This document shows positions 33,144 to 45,547 of a stretch of DNA of 64,000 bases, in pieces (the first letter of the stretch is position 1; the number at the start of each line of letters is the position of its first letter). The notes below the pieces were generated by a model that was not told the DNA's origin, searched no databases, and saw only the letters and a list, made by a program, of their open reading frames with translations. Location: positions 18,493,434 through 18,557,433 of the forward strand of contig JBBCBC010000021.1 in NCBI GenBank assembly GCA_037126765.1, read 5' to 3'. Source of the stretch: Stenogyne calaminthoides. Taxonomy: Eukaryota > Streptophyta > Magnoliopsida > Lamiales > Lamiaceae. The position numbers were made by a program, and so were the translations under genes.

Positions 33144-35151
33144 ATGTCTTCTAAGAAACTTCCCATGTTCTCAGTAGAGAACTATGATTTATGGAGACTA
33201 AGAATGCAGGCTCACCTGTATTCTAAACATGAACGTATGTGGAGAGTGGTCTCTGAAGGGCCATTCCAATTTACTGTGGTGAATCCCAGAGGAACAGAAA
33301 ATGAGAGAAATGATCCTAGAGCAGAATTTCCTAAGTCTGATGACCAACTGACTCCTGAGGAGAGGAAGTTAGTCAATCTAGATTATATTGCTAAAGACAC
33401 ACTATACAGTACAATTGATGATGGTGTGATGGGAATGATTTCTCACTGTAATACTGCAAAAGAAATTTGGGATACACTAGCTGTAATGTGCCAAGGCACA
33501 GATCATATCAAGGAAAACAAACTTTCAGTTGCAATTGGAAAGTTTGATAGTTTTGAAATGGAAGATGGTGAATCTATAGACAAATTGGAAGTCAGATTCA
33601 CTAGCATTATGAATGATCTGAATGCACTTGGAAAGAGATATCCACAGAGAGAAGTGGCATTGAAAATTCTAAGAGGTCTTTCTAAGAAATGGGATATTCA
33701 TGCTGTGGTGATTGAAAACACCAAAAACATTGATTCAATGTCATATCAACAGGTCTTCTCGAAAAATGAAGGCCTATGAGTTTGTAATTGATAAAAAAAA
33801 AAAAAAAAAAAAGACAAAGAAAGATGATTCATCTTCTAGTAAGAATGTGGCTTTCAAAGCCAAGGATAAAACCCAGAAACTAGAGAGTTCGAGAACTCCT
33901 TTGCTAAGAATCGATGAGCTTGAGGATAAGCTAAGACTTGATGGCAAGGAGGTTTGAAAAAGACTTAATAGCCGATATGGAAAATACAAAAACTATTACA
34001 GAAATCACAGGTGTACCGAAGAAAGCCGAGGACAAATCAACCGAGAAGAAGAAGGACTCGAAAGTCAAGGCTCTTCATCCAAAAAGGAAGGATTCCAAAT
34101 CCAAAGAAGAAAGTGATCGTGATGATGATGCCAACATATGCTTTAATTGCCAAAAAGAAAGGTCACTTCCAAGATGATTGTCCTTACGAAAAGTCTTGAG
34201 AGAAGAGAAAGACAAGCTAAAAGAGACAAGAAGTTCTCTAGCAAAAAAGGCCATGGTTGCGTAAGAAGAACATTCGAGGAAGGATCTAGCTCTTCGATGA
34301 AATATTCTCGCATAAAGGAAAGTGATGATCACCGCCTAATGGCCGCTGAGGAGGTAAACTCTTCTTTCTCTCTGTTGTTGCTCCTACACTAGCACAAGAG
34401 TTGTCAAGTTCAACCAGAAATAAATATTTTGACCTCGATGGATTCTTTTGAGAATCGATGAAGGACTATGCCGTTTCTACAAGAACTGCTAAATGAAACT
34501 CAAGAGCAGAATAAGGAACTGAAGGCTGAAAATCTTAAATGGAAAGACTCTAGCAATACTGAAATCACTTCTCAATTAATGGGAGCTACTGATGAACTGG
34601 ATGTTCTAAAAGTACAACTCTCAGAAAAGGAGAAATTGATAGTGACCCTGAATGAAAAGCTAAAGAAATCCACTGAAGAGATTCAGCTAATCAGAACCAA
34701 GTTCAATGACCTCTCTGAGAAGCATGAGACTCTACAGAACTGTGAGGATAGTGGGCAAAAGAAGCTAACTCTATTGAATACTGCATCTAAAGTAATAGAT
34801 GAAATTCAGAGTTATCAGAAACCTGCCACTATAAAATCTGGATTGGGATACATTCCAGGGAGAACCTCACAAGGTCATCTGAATGCTGCATCAAGTAGCA
34901 AGAAGATAATCTTTGTTAAACCAGTGGCACCTACACTTCAAACTGAAGAAATGCCCAAGGTGTTAGACAAGGGAAAAGGACCTATGGTTCTAGTAAAACT
35001 GAATGATCAGGTAAGAAAGCCCAAAGCTCAGGTGAAGGCTAGAAAACCTGAGCACTCAAAAGAGGGAAAATTTCAGCAAGTACTTCAAGCCTCAGTTAAG
35101 AATGCAAAACCTCGAAAAGATCTCAGACCAACCATCGAGGAATCTTCGTAA
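33144..35151 (+). pseudogene. Element D gag
   Basis: ATG at 33144. The gag core runs to 33779 (KLPMFSVENYDLWRLRMQAH, AKEIWDTLAVMCQGT, VALKILRGLSKKWD), with a frameshift at its end, then LKAYEFVID followed by a poly-lysine run on 20 adenines. The zinc knuckle (CFNC, then GHFQDDC) at 34138-34185 is split by one extra base. ORF 34468-35151 is a long coiled coil (NKELKAENLKWK, LKVQLSEKEKLIVTL) with a basic tail (KARKPEHSKEGKFQQ). Frameshifts lie in patches with the CAG/CTG anomaly, so some may be errors. Confidence 0.85.
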
Positions 35152-35601
35152 GAGAAACACTCAAGAGAGACATTCTCAACCAAGAGACCAAGTCCTCAGT
35201 ATACTAAAAGACCCAAATTTCAGTACAAGCAACCTGAACCCCACTTGCCTAAGGGTAAAGGTTACCTGAACCCGAGTCAGCAAAGATTCAGACCGGCTGC
35301 ACAGAAGCCAAAGCAAATGAACAAAAGGCTCGCATGCAAAGAAAAACTCTAAGGCTCATGTTCATGCTAAGGCAAGCACTCATGCATGCGAAACCGCTAA
35401 GGCACCCGTAGTAGTAAATGTGTATGTAGATGATATGGAAGACATATCGCCCACTCTAAAGTGATTAGAGTTGTCGTGCGATTTGGATTCCGAAAGGTAC
35501 AAATAACCTTGTAGGACCCTACACAAATTGGTACCAAGAATTGATCTATTTTTCAGAGGAAAACAAGGGCACCGAAATGATTGAAGATCACATAAAGACT
35601 A

Positions 35602-35811
35602 ATGAGTGGAGATGAAATGGCCCTCATTGTATGGTATCTTGACAAAGGATGCTCAAGACATATGACAGATTCAAGAAGATACTCAAAGACTATGTTGAAC
35701 AAAAGAGGCCCCTCGATCACATTTGGAGATAACTTCAAGGATGATCAAGGATATGGAACTTTGGAAATCGATTCATACCATATCCATGGTATTTCATATG
35801 TATTCGATTGA
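35602..35811 (+). pseudogene. Element D protease
   Basis: A 69-residue frame: IVWYLDKGCSRHMTDSRRY then ITFGDNFKDD. The copia active site is normally LDSGCSRHMTG; here Ser is Lys, the catalytic Asp is kept. Region 35152-35601 upstream is the degenerate gag-protease junction. Confidence 0.8.
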
Positions 35812-36873
35812 AGCATAATTTGCTTTCAATAAGCCAATTACGTGATAAGGGTTTTAATGTTGAGTTCTCTAAGAACTTATGTTATGTGAAAGATGATATT
35901 TCACGTAAAAAATATTACCGACCGTACAAGAAAAGGAAATGTGTATCTTGGTCGATGGGAGTTCAACTCCTAAAGATACATGTTTGGTTGCAAAAAAGTT
36001 CCACAGATACCAAATTGGTTATGACACAAAAGGATGAATCACCTGAATTTCAAAACCCTGAATAAACTTGCAAGATTAGCTCTTGTGAGAGGGTTGCCAA
36101 ATGAAGTGTTCAATAAGGAACATGTTTGTGATGCGTGCCAAAAAGGAAAACAAGTTAAAGCATCATTTAAAAGCAAAGTAGATGTTTCTCTTGAGAAATA
36201 CCTGCAGTTGTTACATATGGATCTTTTTTGGTCCAAAGAACACCCGATAAGCACTAATGGCGTGAAATATACACTCGTAGTAGTTGATGACTACTCAAGA
36301 TATACTTAGGTCATATTCTTACTCAAGAAGAAGAAGACTCGGATAAAAAGTCTCGAAATTCTTGAAAAGGCTCGAAGATGAGAAAAATCGAGTGTGGTCA
36401 AAATCGATCCGACAAAGGAACCAATTTATAAACCATATTATATCGATTATTGTCGCGACAAATGGAATTACTCATGAAACATCAGCTGCAAGGACCCCTC
36501 AACAAAATGGTGTTGCTGAAAGAAGGAACATGACTTTAAAAGAAGCTGCAAGGACCATGATAGTTGAAGCTGAGATTCCTAAAAGATTTTGGGTCAAGTC
36601 ATCAACACCGCATGTCACGATGTATCCATGCCGACCAAGAGTCAAGGCAAAACACCATACGAGCTTTGGAATGAAAGGAAGCCTCTTGTTTCTTTCTTTT
36701 CGTGTTTTGGTTGCAAGTGTTTCATACGCAATAATGGTAAAGATCATTTGAAAACATTTGATAGCAAAGTCGATGAAGGAATATTCTTAGGATATTCTCA
36801 AGTCAAGAAAAGCTTTCGAGTTTACAACCGTAGGACTCTTATTGTGGAGGAAACACCTCATATTGTTTTTTGA
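35808..36873 (+). pseudogene. Element D integrase
   Basis: Pre-integrase (KHNLLSISQLRDKGFNVEF), zinc domain (HLNF, then CDACQKGKQVKASFK), core start (LLHMDLFW, YTLVVVDDYSRYT), then a frame break over 36310-36460. In that break the IRSD motif is one base short (aaatcgatccgac, 36401-36413). The core resumes with TSAARTPQQNGVAERRN (catalytic Glu) and FWVK, then in another frame TPYELWNERKP and EGIFLGYS, ending at 36873. 36874-37519 is the degenerate linker to RT, without domains. Confidence 0.8.
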
Positions 36874-37519
36874 TGAATCTACTTGTGTTCGGAAGAAACA
36901 GAACATGATGCGTAAGAACCGACCAAAGAGGATCACCAGATTAAGCCTCAGAAAAGAATGACAAATCATCCAATCGAACTCGAAAATAAGAAGTCGGTCA
37001 CTTTCTATGATTGGAGTGACTCGGACTCGAGATAAAAAGAAGTTCGAGGATGGAACTCGGATGGTGAGACTCGGAAAGCCAACACACCAAAGGTGACCAA
37101 TCTGAACAGACACACCGCCTGGACTCGGTATGTGATGCCAATGAAGATGTGGTCACAAATGAGGCAAATTTCTGAATCTATCAACCAAAGGGGAACAAAT
37201 GTCACCGACAATGTTCTCGATAGAATTTCCCGAGGAAGATGATTCCCTTTCTCCTTTCTGTTGTTCCCCGAGTTTATTGAACTAACTCAACCTAACATTT
37301 CAAATGTTGAGGATACTATTGAAGGGGGAACATCTAGAAGAAGTTGGTTAGATAGTCATCCTACAAGTCGATTGTGGGTAATCTAACCAAGGTGTTAAAA
37401 TAAGAAGGTTCCATGGTGAGAGTGCACTATTCTCACGCTTTCCTATCGAGAAAGAGCCCTCTTTGAGATTGAAGAAGCTCTACAAGATTCTCATTGGATT
37501 CTTGCTTTATGCAAGATGA

Positions 37520-38970
37520 AATTTGAATCAATTCTCAAGGAATGAAGTATGGGAGCTAGTGGATAGACCTAAAAGGCACAATGTTATTGGAACCAAGTGG
37601 GTATTTAAGAATAAAAAAGAGATGAAACAACAACATTGTAAGAAACAAGGCATGGCATTTAGTTGCACAAGGTTATTCCCAAGAAGAAGGCTTGGATTAT
37701 GATGAAACCTTTTGCACTTTTGCAAAGACTAGAACCACCAGATTGTTTCTTGCATATCTTTGCCCACATGAAGTTCACGATCTATCAAATGGATGTGAAG
37801 AGTACATTTCTGAGCAGTGTGCTTAAAGAAGAGGTTTATGTGGAACAACCTCCGGTTTCGATGTAATGACCAAGTTTACGTGCTCGAAAAGCCTTGTATG
37901 GTCTTAAGTAAGCACCAAGAGCATGGTATGATACTCTTTTCTCGGTTTCTTACTAACCACGGTTTTGTCAAAGGAACTGTTGATAGAACTTTGTTCAGGA
38001 AAGAAGATGGGAAATATATCTTACTAGTTCGGATATATGTTGATGACATCATTTTGGATCCCCAAATCATCGGTTGTGTGAAAAGTTTTCTAGCGATGAA
38101 AGACAAGTTTGAGATGTCTATGATGGGGAGATGAATTTCTTTCTAGGTCTTCAAGTGAAACAATCAAAGGAAGGAATCTTCATCAACCGTGCAAAGTACA
38201 CCGGATCCGATTGCCAAATATGGTGTAATAGATTGCAATGCAGTTAGGATTCCCATGAATACTAACTACAAGATGGATCCTGATCCTGAAGGAAAATCAG
38301 TAAGTCACACTGATTAGGAGGGATCATTGGATCATTGCTCTATCTCACAACAAGTAGGCCGGATATAACATTTGCTGTTGGGATATGTGCAAGATACCAA
38401 GCTAATCCTAAGGCTAGTCACATGGAGGCTGCCAAAAAGATACTGAAGTATCTTAAGGGCACAGTGAATAGAGGATTGTGGTATCCAGCTGATGATAACC
38501 TTGAATTAACCGTTACTCGATCTGATTATGGAGGTTGTAGAATTGACAGGAAGTCCACTACAGGAACTTGTCAATTTCTTGGAAGTAAGTTGATATCTTG
38601 GTTTTCAAAGAAACCTCGGTAGAAACCAAAGATTACTCAGTCAATACATGGTCGCAGGAGGGTTTGTTGTGCTCAGATTCTTTGGCTCAGACAACAATTA
38701 AGGGATTATAAAGTTGTAGCCAATAAAGTAACCATATTTTGTGATAATAATAGTGTTATTGCTATTTCACAAAATCAGGTATTGCACACCAGATGCAAGC
38801 ATGTGGATATCAGACATCACTTCATCAGAGATCATGTCGAGAAAAAGGACATCAGGATGGAGAAAATTCATACTGATAAGCAGAGAGCTGATATCTTGAC
38901 TAAACCTTTGGCTGAACCAAGATTTCAGGAACTATCAGTTGAATTAAGGATGTTGGATCAAGGTGTATAG
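37520..38970 (+). pseudogene. Element D reverse transcriptase / RNase H
   Basis: VWELVDRPKRHNVIGTKWVF (37548-37610), YSQEEGLDYDE, YQMDVKSTFLSSVLKEEVY (first catalytic Asp), and RIYVDDIIL (catalytic YVDD box intact, about 38035-38060), each separated by frameshifts. RNase H follows at 38335-38622 (LYLTTSRPDITFAVGICARY, SDYGGCRIDRKST) and 38782-38970 (HTRCKHVDIRHHFIRDHV), with the stop after DQGV at 38970. The order is complete, but the frame is interrupted at least five times. Confidence 0.85.
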
Positions 38971-39598
38971 AGAAAATCTGAAAAATTGAAGGTTTTCAGA
39001 TGCATGAAGTATTCTCAGATTTCTACTGAGAAACTCAGGATAAAATTGGAAATACTGAACTGAGTCTCAGGAAACTCAGGTATGCTGAAGGTCAGTACTC
39101 AGTAGCATACTGAACCCATTCAGTACTCAGTATCATATTGACATTTTATCAAGGCCAATACTCAGTAAGACTTATAGAGGAAAACTAGTCTGAAGAAGTA
39201 ATGACTCATGCGACTCATTTATTGCTTAAGTGAAACTCAGTAATCATTTGCAATAAATACAAAACACCTGAAGAATGTTTTTGGGCGGGACCTTTGAAAT
39301 TCCAAAGAAGGTCAACAGTCATTAAATTCTCTGTTACATTTAATAACCAATAAGGTTAAAATGGCAGCTTACTTTTCGTGCGAGTCCTTTCGCATACCCG
39401 ATTAATCGACGATTAATCTCAACCGTTGTTTTTCACCTAACCAGTACGATTCCCCACGATCTCACGATATATATCCCTTGAGAAGTCATTTCAAGCCATT
39501 TTTACAAACCCTCATTCCCAAAATCCTCTGCAAAATCAAAATTCCCTTTACCCAGAAAAGCTTCATTGCTCAAACCCTAAACCTCAAAAATTCCCAAA
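38971..39598. other. Element D spacer after pol
   Basis: CTCAG-rich non-coding DNA reminiscent of the LTR text (39000-39260), then a promoter-like stretch (acgatatatatcccttg near 39463) and a C-rich leader just before the ATG at 39599. It could drive a subgenomic mRNA for the extra ORF; no test here. Confidence 0.35.
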
Positions 39599-42000
39599 AT
39601 GACTCCTACCATATTCGACAGATTGGCCGAAACAAATAAGCCATGGTATGAGTACGTGGTTTCTCTAGAGAGTACTTCAAACGCCAATCATGAAGAAGAG
39701 TCACTCCATTTGATTCGTCTAGCAAAACTGACGAATCTAGTCGCGAACCGACCGGAGGCGGAGTATTCTCGCGAGGTAATAGAGTTCGTCGCTAATATGG
39801 AAATAGATGAGGATGATTGTATAGAGTCCAAGATTTCTGTTTCGCATCTTGAGCATTCTTCGAAGTTTGTAGATTTTGTTCGAGAGTTGTATATCGTCCC
39901 TCAAAATGTAAACGACGTTTTTGAGTAGTACGATAGGGGAGATGATCGCACTTTGTATATGTTAGGTCGAGAGCAAGAGTATCTTGATAGGATAGCTGAG
40001 AATCCTATTAAGTTTGAGGCGACCTTACATAAGAGGCGTTTGAAGCCTAAATACAGAGTATTGATGGATATAGTAAGCAAATGTATAATGAGTCGATCTG
40101 GGAGCTTTGAGCAGATCAGCACTCCCAAACTCCGACTGATGGTGGAGGTTGAGGACTCACCCACCAAGGATTTCAACTGGCTGAAGTATCTGATCAAGGT
40201 GGTGAGTGAGCAAGCCAAGGTCGTAAAAAGGGAGGACGGCTCAATTTCTATCAAAGGCAAGATCCTCCATGCCACCAAAATTGCCTTCATTTTGGAGATG
40301 TGCCGAGAGGAGGAGGACATCTTTGCCAACTCTACTCCTTTCCCTAAGTCCAAAGTAATGTTCAAAGAGGACCATCAAAGGGAAGAAATAGAAGAAAGTG
40401 GAAACACCAGTTGCTGCTGCTACTGAAGAAACCCAACAAACCAGGGGGAAGGCTTTGTTGGAGGCCAAGCAGGATAAGGGTGAAAAGTTGAAGAAGAAGA
40501 CCCTGGCTCCAAAGCGCAAAAGGATGGTGGTTCTCACTGATGATGATGAGGAGAGTGAGACTGAGGAGATTCAACCTGAGAGCCAAACTGCTCAGAAATC
40601 GCCTTTACATGTATTGGCTCAGGCTATCTCAAAGGCACAGGATCAAACTGAGGAGCAAGTCTTCTCTGAGGTTCTTGAGACGTCGCTTAGTTCTGATAAG
40701 TTTTCTTAAGAAATATTCCAAGGACCTCGGACCTCGGGAGAATGTTGATTCCCTGAGGGAAGTGTCGGCTCGCACCGCAGAAGATGCCGATTCTGCGAGG
40801 AAGTGCCCACTCAATTCTCGGAGCAAACCGAAATTCCCACCGGCGAGGCTCGGACCTCGTAACCGTTCAAATTCAGACCGAGGAGTCAGCTCGCCTGCAC
40901 CTCGAAATTTCTTGAGCCTCGAGAGCCGATGAATTTTGATGAACTCCTGAGTGAATTATTACTTGATCCCTTAGCAGATCTTTCCACTGAACCTGAGAGC
41001 CCGATGCTCAAGAAAGGTGAAGTTTAAAAGACCGATAAGCGAAGCAAGGGGGAACAGTTCATCCTTGACCGCTACCCCGAAATGAGCTCATTCCTGCACC
41101 TCCAAGACATCTTCTTCAGATTGAGGTCAACGGTCTTCATCCTCAACCAGACTCTTCCGGAGATGCTCAACATAGCTTCATTAAGAGGCGAAGACTTGTG
41201 GAACGAGAAACAACTTTTCTCAATCGAATTCTCGGGATTCGTAAAAACTAAGCTCGAGATGAAATTCTCGACTTTGATGAGCTAGTTAAGAGGAAAGTGG
41301 TGAGAGGAGGAATCCCGAAGTTGGTGCCCGAGCTCCAAAGACAAATCTCGGGATGGGGACCAACAAGGGGATGATGAGAGTCAATCTCGTAAGAGAAAGG
41401 CTCAATCGATCTTGATAAAGGTCATTGTTGAACATCCTCGGATCGACGTTAACCTTCGTAACTTCTAGGACTATTAACAATTATGCCGTGATTATCAAGT
41501 ACCTATCTTTAAATCAGAATGATCGATATGCAGATCGAGGCTCGTGGACACCTGCTCAGGTAAAACCTCGCAAGATCAAGCTCGAGTTCGATCGAGACTC
41601 GAGATGAAACGGCCGATTCGTGAGACACGGCAAAAATCGATATCTTCTTGAGATTGATCTCACCCCCCTGATTGAAAAAGCGGAGAAGGTTGAGCCAATC
41701 CTCACCAAAGTTGCTTTCGAGATGGAGGAGGTATTGCCACCAAACTCGGAAGATTGAAAGCTTGAGTTCTTCTTCGAAACGGTGCAACTTCGAACTCTAT
41801 GACAGAGAAGTTGACCTCCCATGGAAGGAAAATTAGAAGAGAAGATGGAGGGGTCAAGGCCGAGGCTTAAAAGAAGAGTCAAGGTAAGCATCGAGAGCGC
41901 ACTAAAATTCTAGAAGCTAAATTGGCGAGAGAAGACGAGATGCTAGTGAAGAATGTTGTTGAGGAAATGAGCTCAATGCTCATGGCCAAGATGACAGATA
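39599..42000 (+). pseudogene. Element D extra 3' ORF, N-terminal and middle part
   Basis: ORF 39599-39928 starts MTPTIFDRLAETNKPWYEYV. After a single stop the same frame continues at 39953-40426 (LGREQEYLDRIAENPIKFEA, RVLMDIVSKCIMSRSGSFE, MCREEEDIFANSTPFPKSK). Then come charged, low-complexity frames (KRMVVLTDDDEESETEEI, 40398-40709). 40720-42000 has many short frames in CG-rich anomaly patches. I recognise no domain and no clear membrane segment; the position matches the so-called env-like ORF of SIRE elements, but that name is inference only. Confidence 0.55.
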
Positions 42001-42264
42001 TGTTCAAAGAAGCTCTCTAATTAATTTGCTCATCCATCTGAAAGATTTCTCGATGGCGAAGAACCACCTCGAAGGCTCGAGGAGGAGCAAGATCGATGAT
42101 AACGAGGAGGTCGTAGGTCGGTAAAAGAACAATATCATATGGACACAAGACTCTCCGGGCTTCTACCAGGAGTATGGATCCAAGAAGGGAAAGACTTCGG
42201 TTGATCTCGTGAAGTTATTGGATCAAACTCGGAAAGGCAAGACGATCAAAAAGAAGCCGAAAAA

Positions 42265-43210
42265 GAAAAATCATTGCCGAAGCCATGAAGGAGATCGAGG
42301 CTATCGAGAAATCAAGTTTAAGAAGGTGGAGAAGTCGATCTACACTCGGGTTTGAAGAAACAATGCAAGAAGTTGCTATAGAGAAATCGAGTGGTAGAGG
42401 AAGAATTGGTACAAGCCAATTTCGGTGCAAGATTTGCCCATCAAGAGAAAAAGTTGTGGCGATGAAAGAGCCTGAGGGCAAAAGAGCAAAGGCTTCTAGG
42501 CCAGTTCAGAGAAAGTTGATTCAGGATATTGAAGAATCTGAGGTTGAGCCACAGAAGAAGGTCTTCAATACAAGAAGTGCTCTGAAAACACTCCAAATTG
42601 AACAAGCAAAGAAAAATCTAGCTTCTATTTCGTGTGCCCGTGATCAGAAAGAAGATGGAAGAAGAGCAGAAAGAAGGAGTGGTTTCAAAAGATTTGCAAG
42701 CAAGAGGAGAGGGAGCACAAAAGCACAGAAATGGCCGCATGTTGACAAATGGATGTCAGTCCAGCTCAACGAACCATGGGAAGAAATTAAGAGAACTTTT
42801 TGGTTCTATTATGATGTGCTTAGAGAATGGAGAGGGGAGAGCTCAGATCCCAATGAGGCTTTCATTGACTATCTCCTGACCTTCTATCCTAAATATCTTC
42901 AAGGCTGGATAAATCTTGAGGATGAAGGAAAGGTGCAGATAACCGCCCATGTTCCATACTCGTACCCTCCTCCCAAGCTGGAGAATGGCTGTGTGAATGA
43001 GAAAGCCATTACTCAAGAAATTTCCCAAAGACGCCATTCATTGGGCTGCGCCAAGGAACAATCCCCGATATCATTAAAAAAAAAAGAGATCTTGTTGAAA
43101 AGAAGATATTATGGAATGTTCAACCTCGAAAGTGTCTACTGGCGATGAGGTGGAAGATCGAGTCAAGAGCCGAGCGAGAAGAACAAAAGAAAGATCAAGA
43201 TGAAGACTCA
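42265..43210 (+). pseudogene. Element D extra 3' ORF, C-terminal part
   Basis: ORF 42285-43148 (287 aa) matches the upstream copy at 29904-30608: KRAKASRPVQRKL, WEEIKRTFWFYYDVLREW, YLLTFYPKYLQGW. The end is scrambled relative to that copy (a frameshift near 43025, loss of VPADEVED). Differences between the copies cluster where the upstream copy has CTG or CAG. 43211-43559 is non-coding and matches 30650-31002. Confidence 0.6.
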
Positions 43211-43559
43211 GAAGATTCATGTAATCCTTTTTTTGGTCTTTTTGATTTTGTTTTTCAGATAAGATTCATTGTATCTTGTAACTGTCTACCAATCATCAAT
43301 GAAACCTTATCATTTATGCTAAAAAGATAATATCTCATTATCTTATTTACATGTCTTTTACTTTTGATATGCCTGTATGTTGTCTCTAAGATTAATTGTT
43401 TAGTGATGAATCCTTTGAGAGATTCATTACTTAAGAAATTGTTGGGAAACTCTTTATAAATGAAAATTGTTGGGAGTTATAACCAACCTTGTAATAGGGT
43501 AAACTGAAACCTGAGTATAGGTTAAGTATGTTGTAAACAAGATAGGTTTTGGCATCATC

Positions 43560-43573
43560 AAAAAGGGGGAAAT
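43560..43573 (+). other. Polypurine tract of element D
   Basis: aaaaagggggaaat directly precedes the 3' LTR. Confidence 0.8.
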
Positions 43574-45547
43574 TGTTGGGAGATGAATTTAATAAAGAGA
43601 GATTTTGATTAGATCCCAAAACCCCTGAGTATGACATGTTCAGAATAATCTCGATAGTTGAGTCAGGATTCAGTTTTAGAGTATTCAGGATGATATCTGC
43701 AAAATGTATAGTCAATGATATAGATCGAGGTTAGATTCGATAGGTTCAAGACTTCGATGAAGTTTCAAGAAATCAAGTTTCTAAAGTTTCGAGAAAATCG
43801 AGAAATCAAGACTCAAAGAGAAATCGAGAAATCAAGACCAAGCAGAAATCGAGAAATCAAGACTCAAGATGAATCGAGAGACTCAACATTAAGACTCGAA
43901 GATATCACCAAGATATATCTGTGAAGACTCAGAAGACTCAAGACTCCGAAGACTCTGAAGACATAGAAGACGTAAGATCGAAGATGAAGAATATCAAGGC
44001 ACAATAATTATCAAGACTCGAGAATGTCTTCAATGCTCAGTATAAACCTGAATGTTCCGAGGCACTGAAAATATCTATCTGAAGGATGCAATACTGAGAA
44101 AAACGCGATTCCTTAGAAAAATAGATATTGCCCAAGACATTCAAATGTAGACAAATGGAACTAAGACAAAGTGTTGTTAATGTTATATCACTCACAGAAT
44201 GTAACCAAAAAAAAAAGAGACGTTGAAGTTGTCTACCTTTAACTGGAGACAAAAGTCAAAAAGAAGAAGACAAAGATCAGTACATTCTTGACAATCGACA
44301 AATGATAGGTCATTTGAAAAGATGTCGAGTACTAAGTTCCGTATCGCAAAAAGTGTTAACCGGCTACATAAAAGGTTATTGCCTAAAACGTGTTAGGGAG
44401 TCTCAAACCCTAAATATAGTCATTCTTCCCACACCATAAGAGGAAACTCACGAAGCTATCTCTTCCAACGGATAGTTTTTCAAGAGTGACCTTGGTGCCT
44501 GCCTATAAATACTTGTGACCATCTACATTGAAGGTTACGGGAAATTTATAAGCAACTAAAGAGCTCAAACTTATTATTGCAAGTTGAAGCACTCGAAAAA
44601 CTAAGAATTTCCCAAGTGCTTTATTTCGAAGAGAGCTCATTCCACTAAGCCTAGCTTGATAAGATATATCCAAAGCTTAGTCGGGATATCCTAGCCTTTG
44701 TATTGTTCTTCATTGAAAAGGATATCTCATCTTAGTTGGAAACCAACCAAGAAACCCCAAACCCTTTGTAAGGTAGTTTGAGTGTGATTGTTGGTGAGAT
44801 TGGAGTTGTAAAGAGTTAGTAAACTACACAGAGATAGTCAGAAAGCTCTAGAGAAGAAGTGAGTAATCTATCTTGGATAGACATAAATCTTGTGTGAGTT
44901 TTGAGTTAGTAAACTACAGAGGTAGTCAGAAAGCTCAAAATTAGAAAGGTTAGTAAACTACAGAGGTAGTCAGAAAGCCTTAGGAAGTGATTAGTGAATT
45001 TCTCTGAAGAGATCAGGGAGAGTGGACGTAGGAGCTTGAGTCTCTGAACCACTATAACTTGCTGTGTTCTTTGCTTTTTGTTTTGCTTTGATTAACTGTT
45101 GCATATCTTTAAACTGAAAGCATATTTTCACTGATATTCAGTTGGAATCAATCCACTGAAGTTGCATCTGAACTGAATCACAGCCTAATCACTATTCCAT
45201 TAAAAGGAAGGTTTTCAGCAAAAGCTTAAAACGAGTATAAACTAAGGGCCAACCATTCCGCACATCTGAGTAGCTAGAACAGAGATAGTTATCAAACGTA
45301 ACTTACTCTTACGAGGGTTCGATGAAGTTAGTTATCCGATCAAAGCGACTCGGGATCATTTGGGATTATCTCGAGGTATCCGAAAAGCGCCAGGATCAAC
45401 ATCTCGTAGACTTTGACTCGTGATTTGTGCTTCTCGACCAAATTATCGAGACAACTGACCCAAGTGACCTCGATAAAGAAAAGTTTTAAAACACCGAACA
45501 CGTGTATTCCCCCCATACAAGTGTAAGACTCGTTTACACCGACCAAC
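43574..45547 (+). repeat. Element D 3' LTR
   Basis: Collinear with the 5' LTR. Long parts (for example 44430-45060) are nearly identical; patches 43710-44040, 44260-44360 and 45240-45547 differ heavily with CTG/CAG replaced by TCG/CG strings. The end reads gaccaac, one base short of the usual CA, and abuts truncated E sequence. Confidence 0.85.

Larger units (their letters stand above)
31017..45547 (+). mobile_element. Element D: SIRE-like Ty1-copia retrotransposon with two LTRs
   Basis: LTRs at 31017-33019 and 43574-45547, tRNA-iMet primer site at 33022, gag, protease, integrase, RT, RNase H, then a long extra ORF region before the polypurine tract. Two-kb LTRs, a long gag with a coiled coil, and an additional ORF after pol are features of the SIRE/Maximus lineage; that assignment is by recollection. 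The left LTR is preceded by the 3' end of another D copy, so it is shared by two tandem copies. Confidence 0.8.

Noticed and set aside
29904..43148. The two copies of the 234-287 residue ORF taken as a host gene family
   Set aside because: Both lie just upstream of a D polypurine tract and LTR, with matching non-coding flanks, so they are element sequence.
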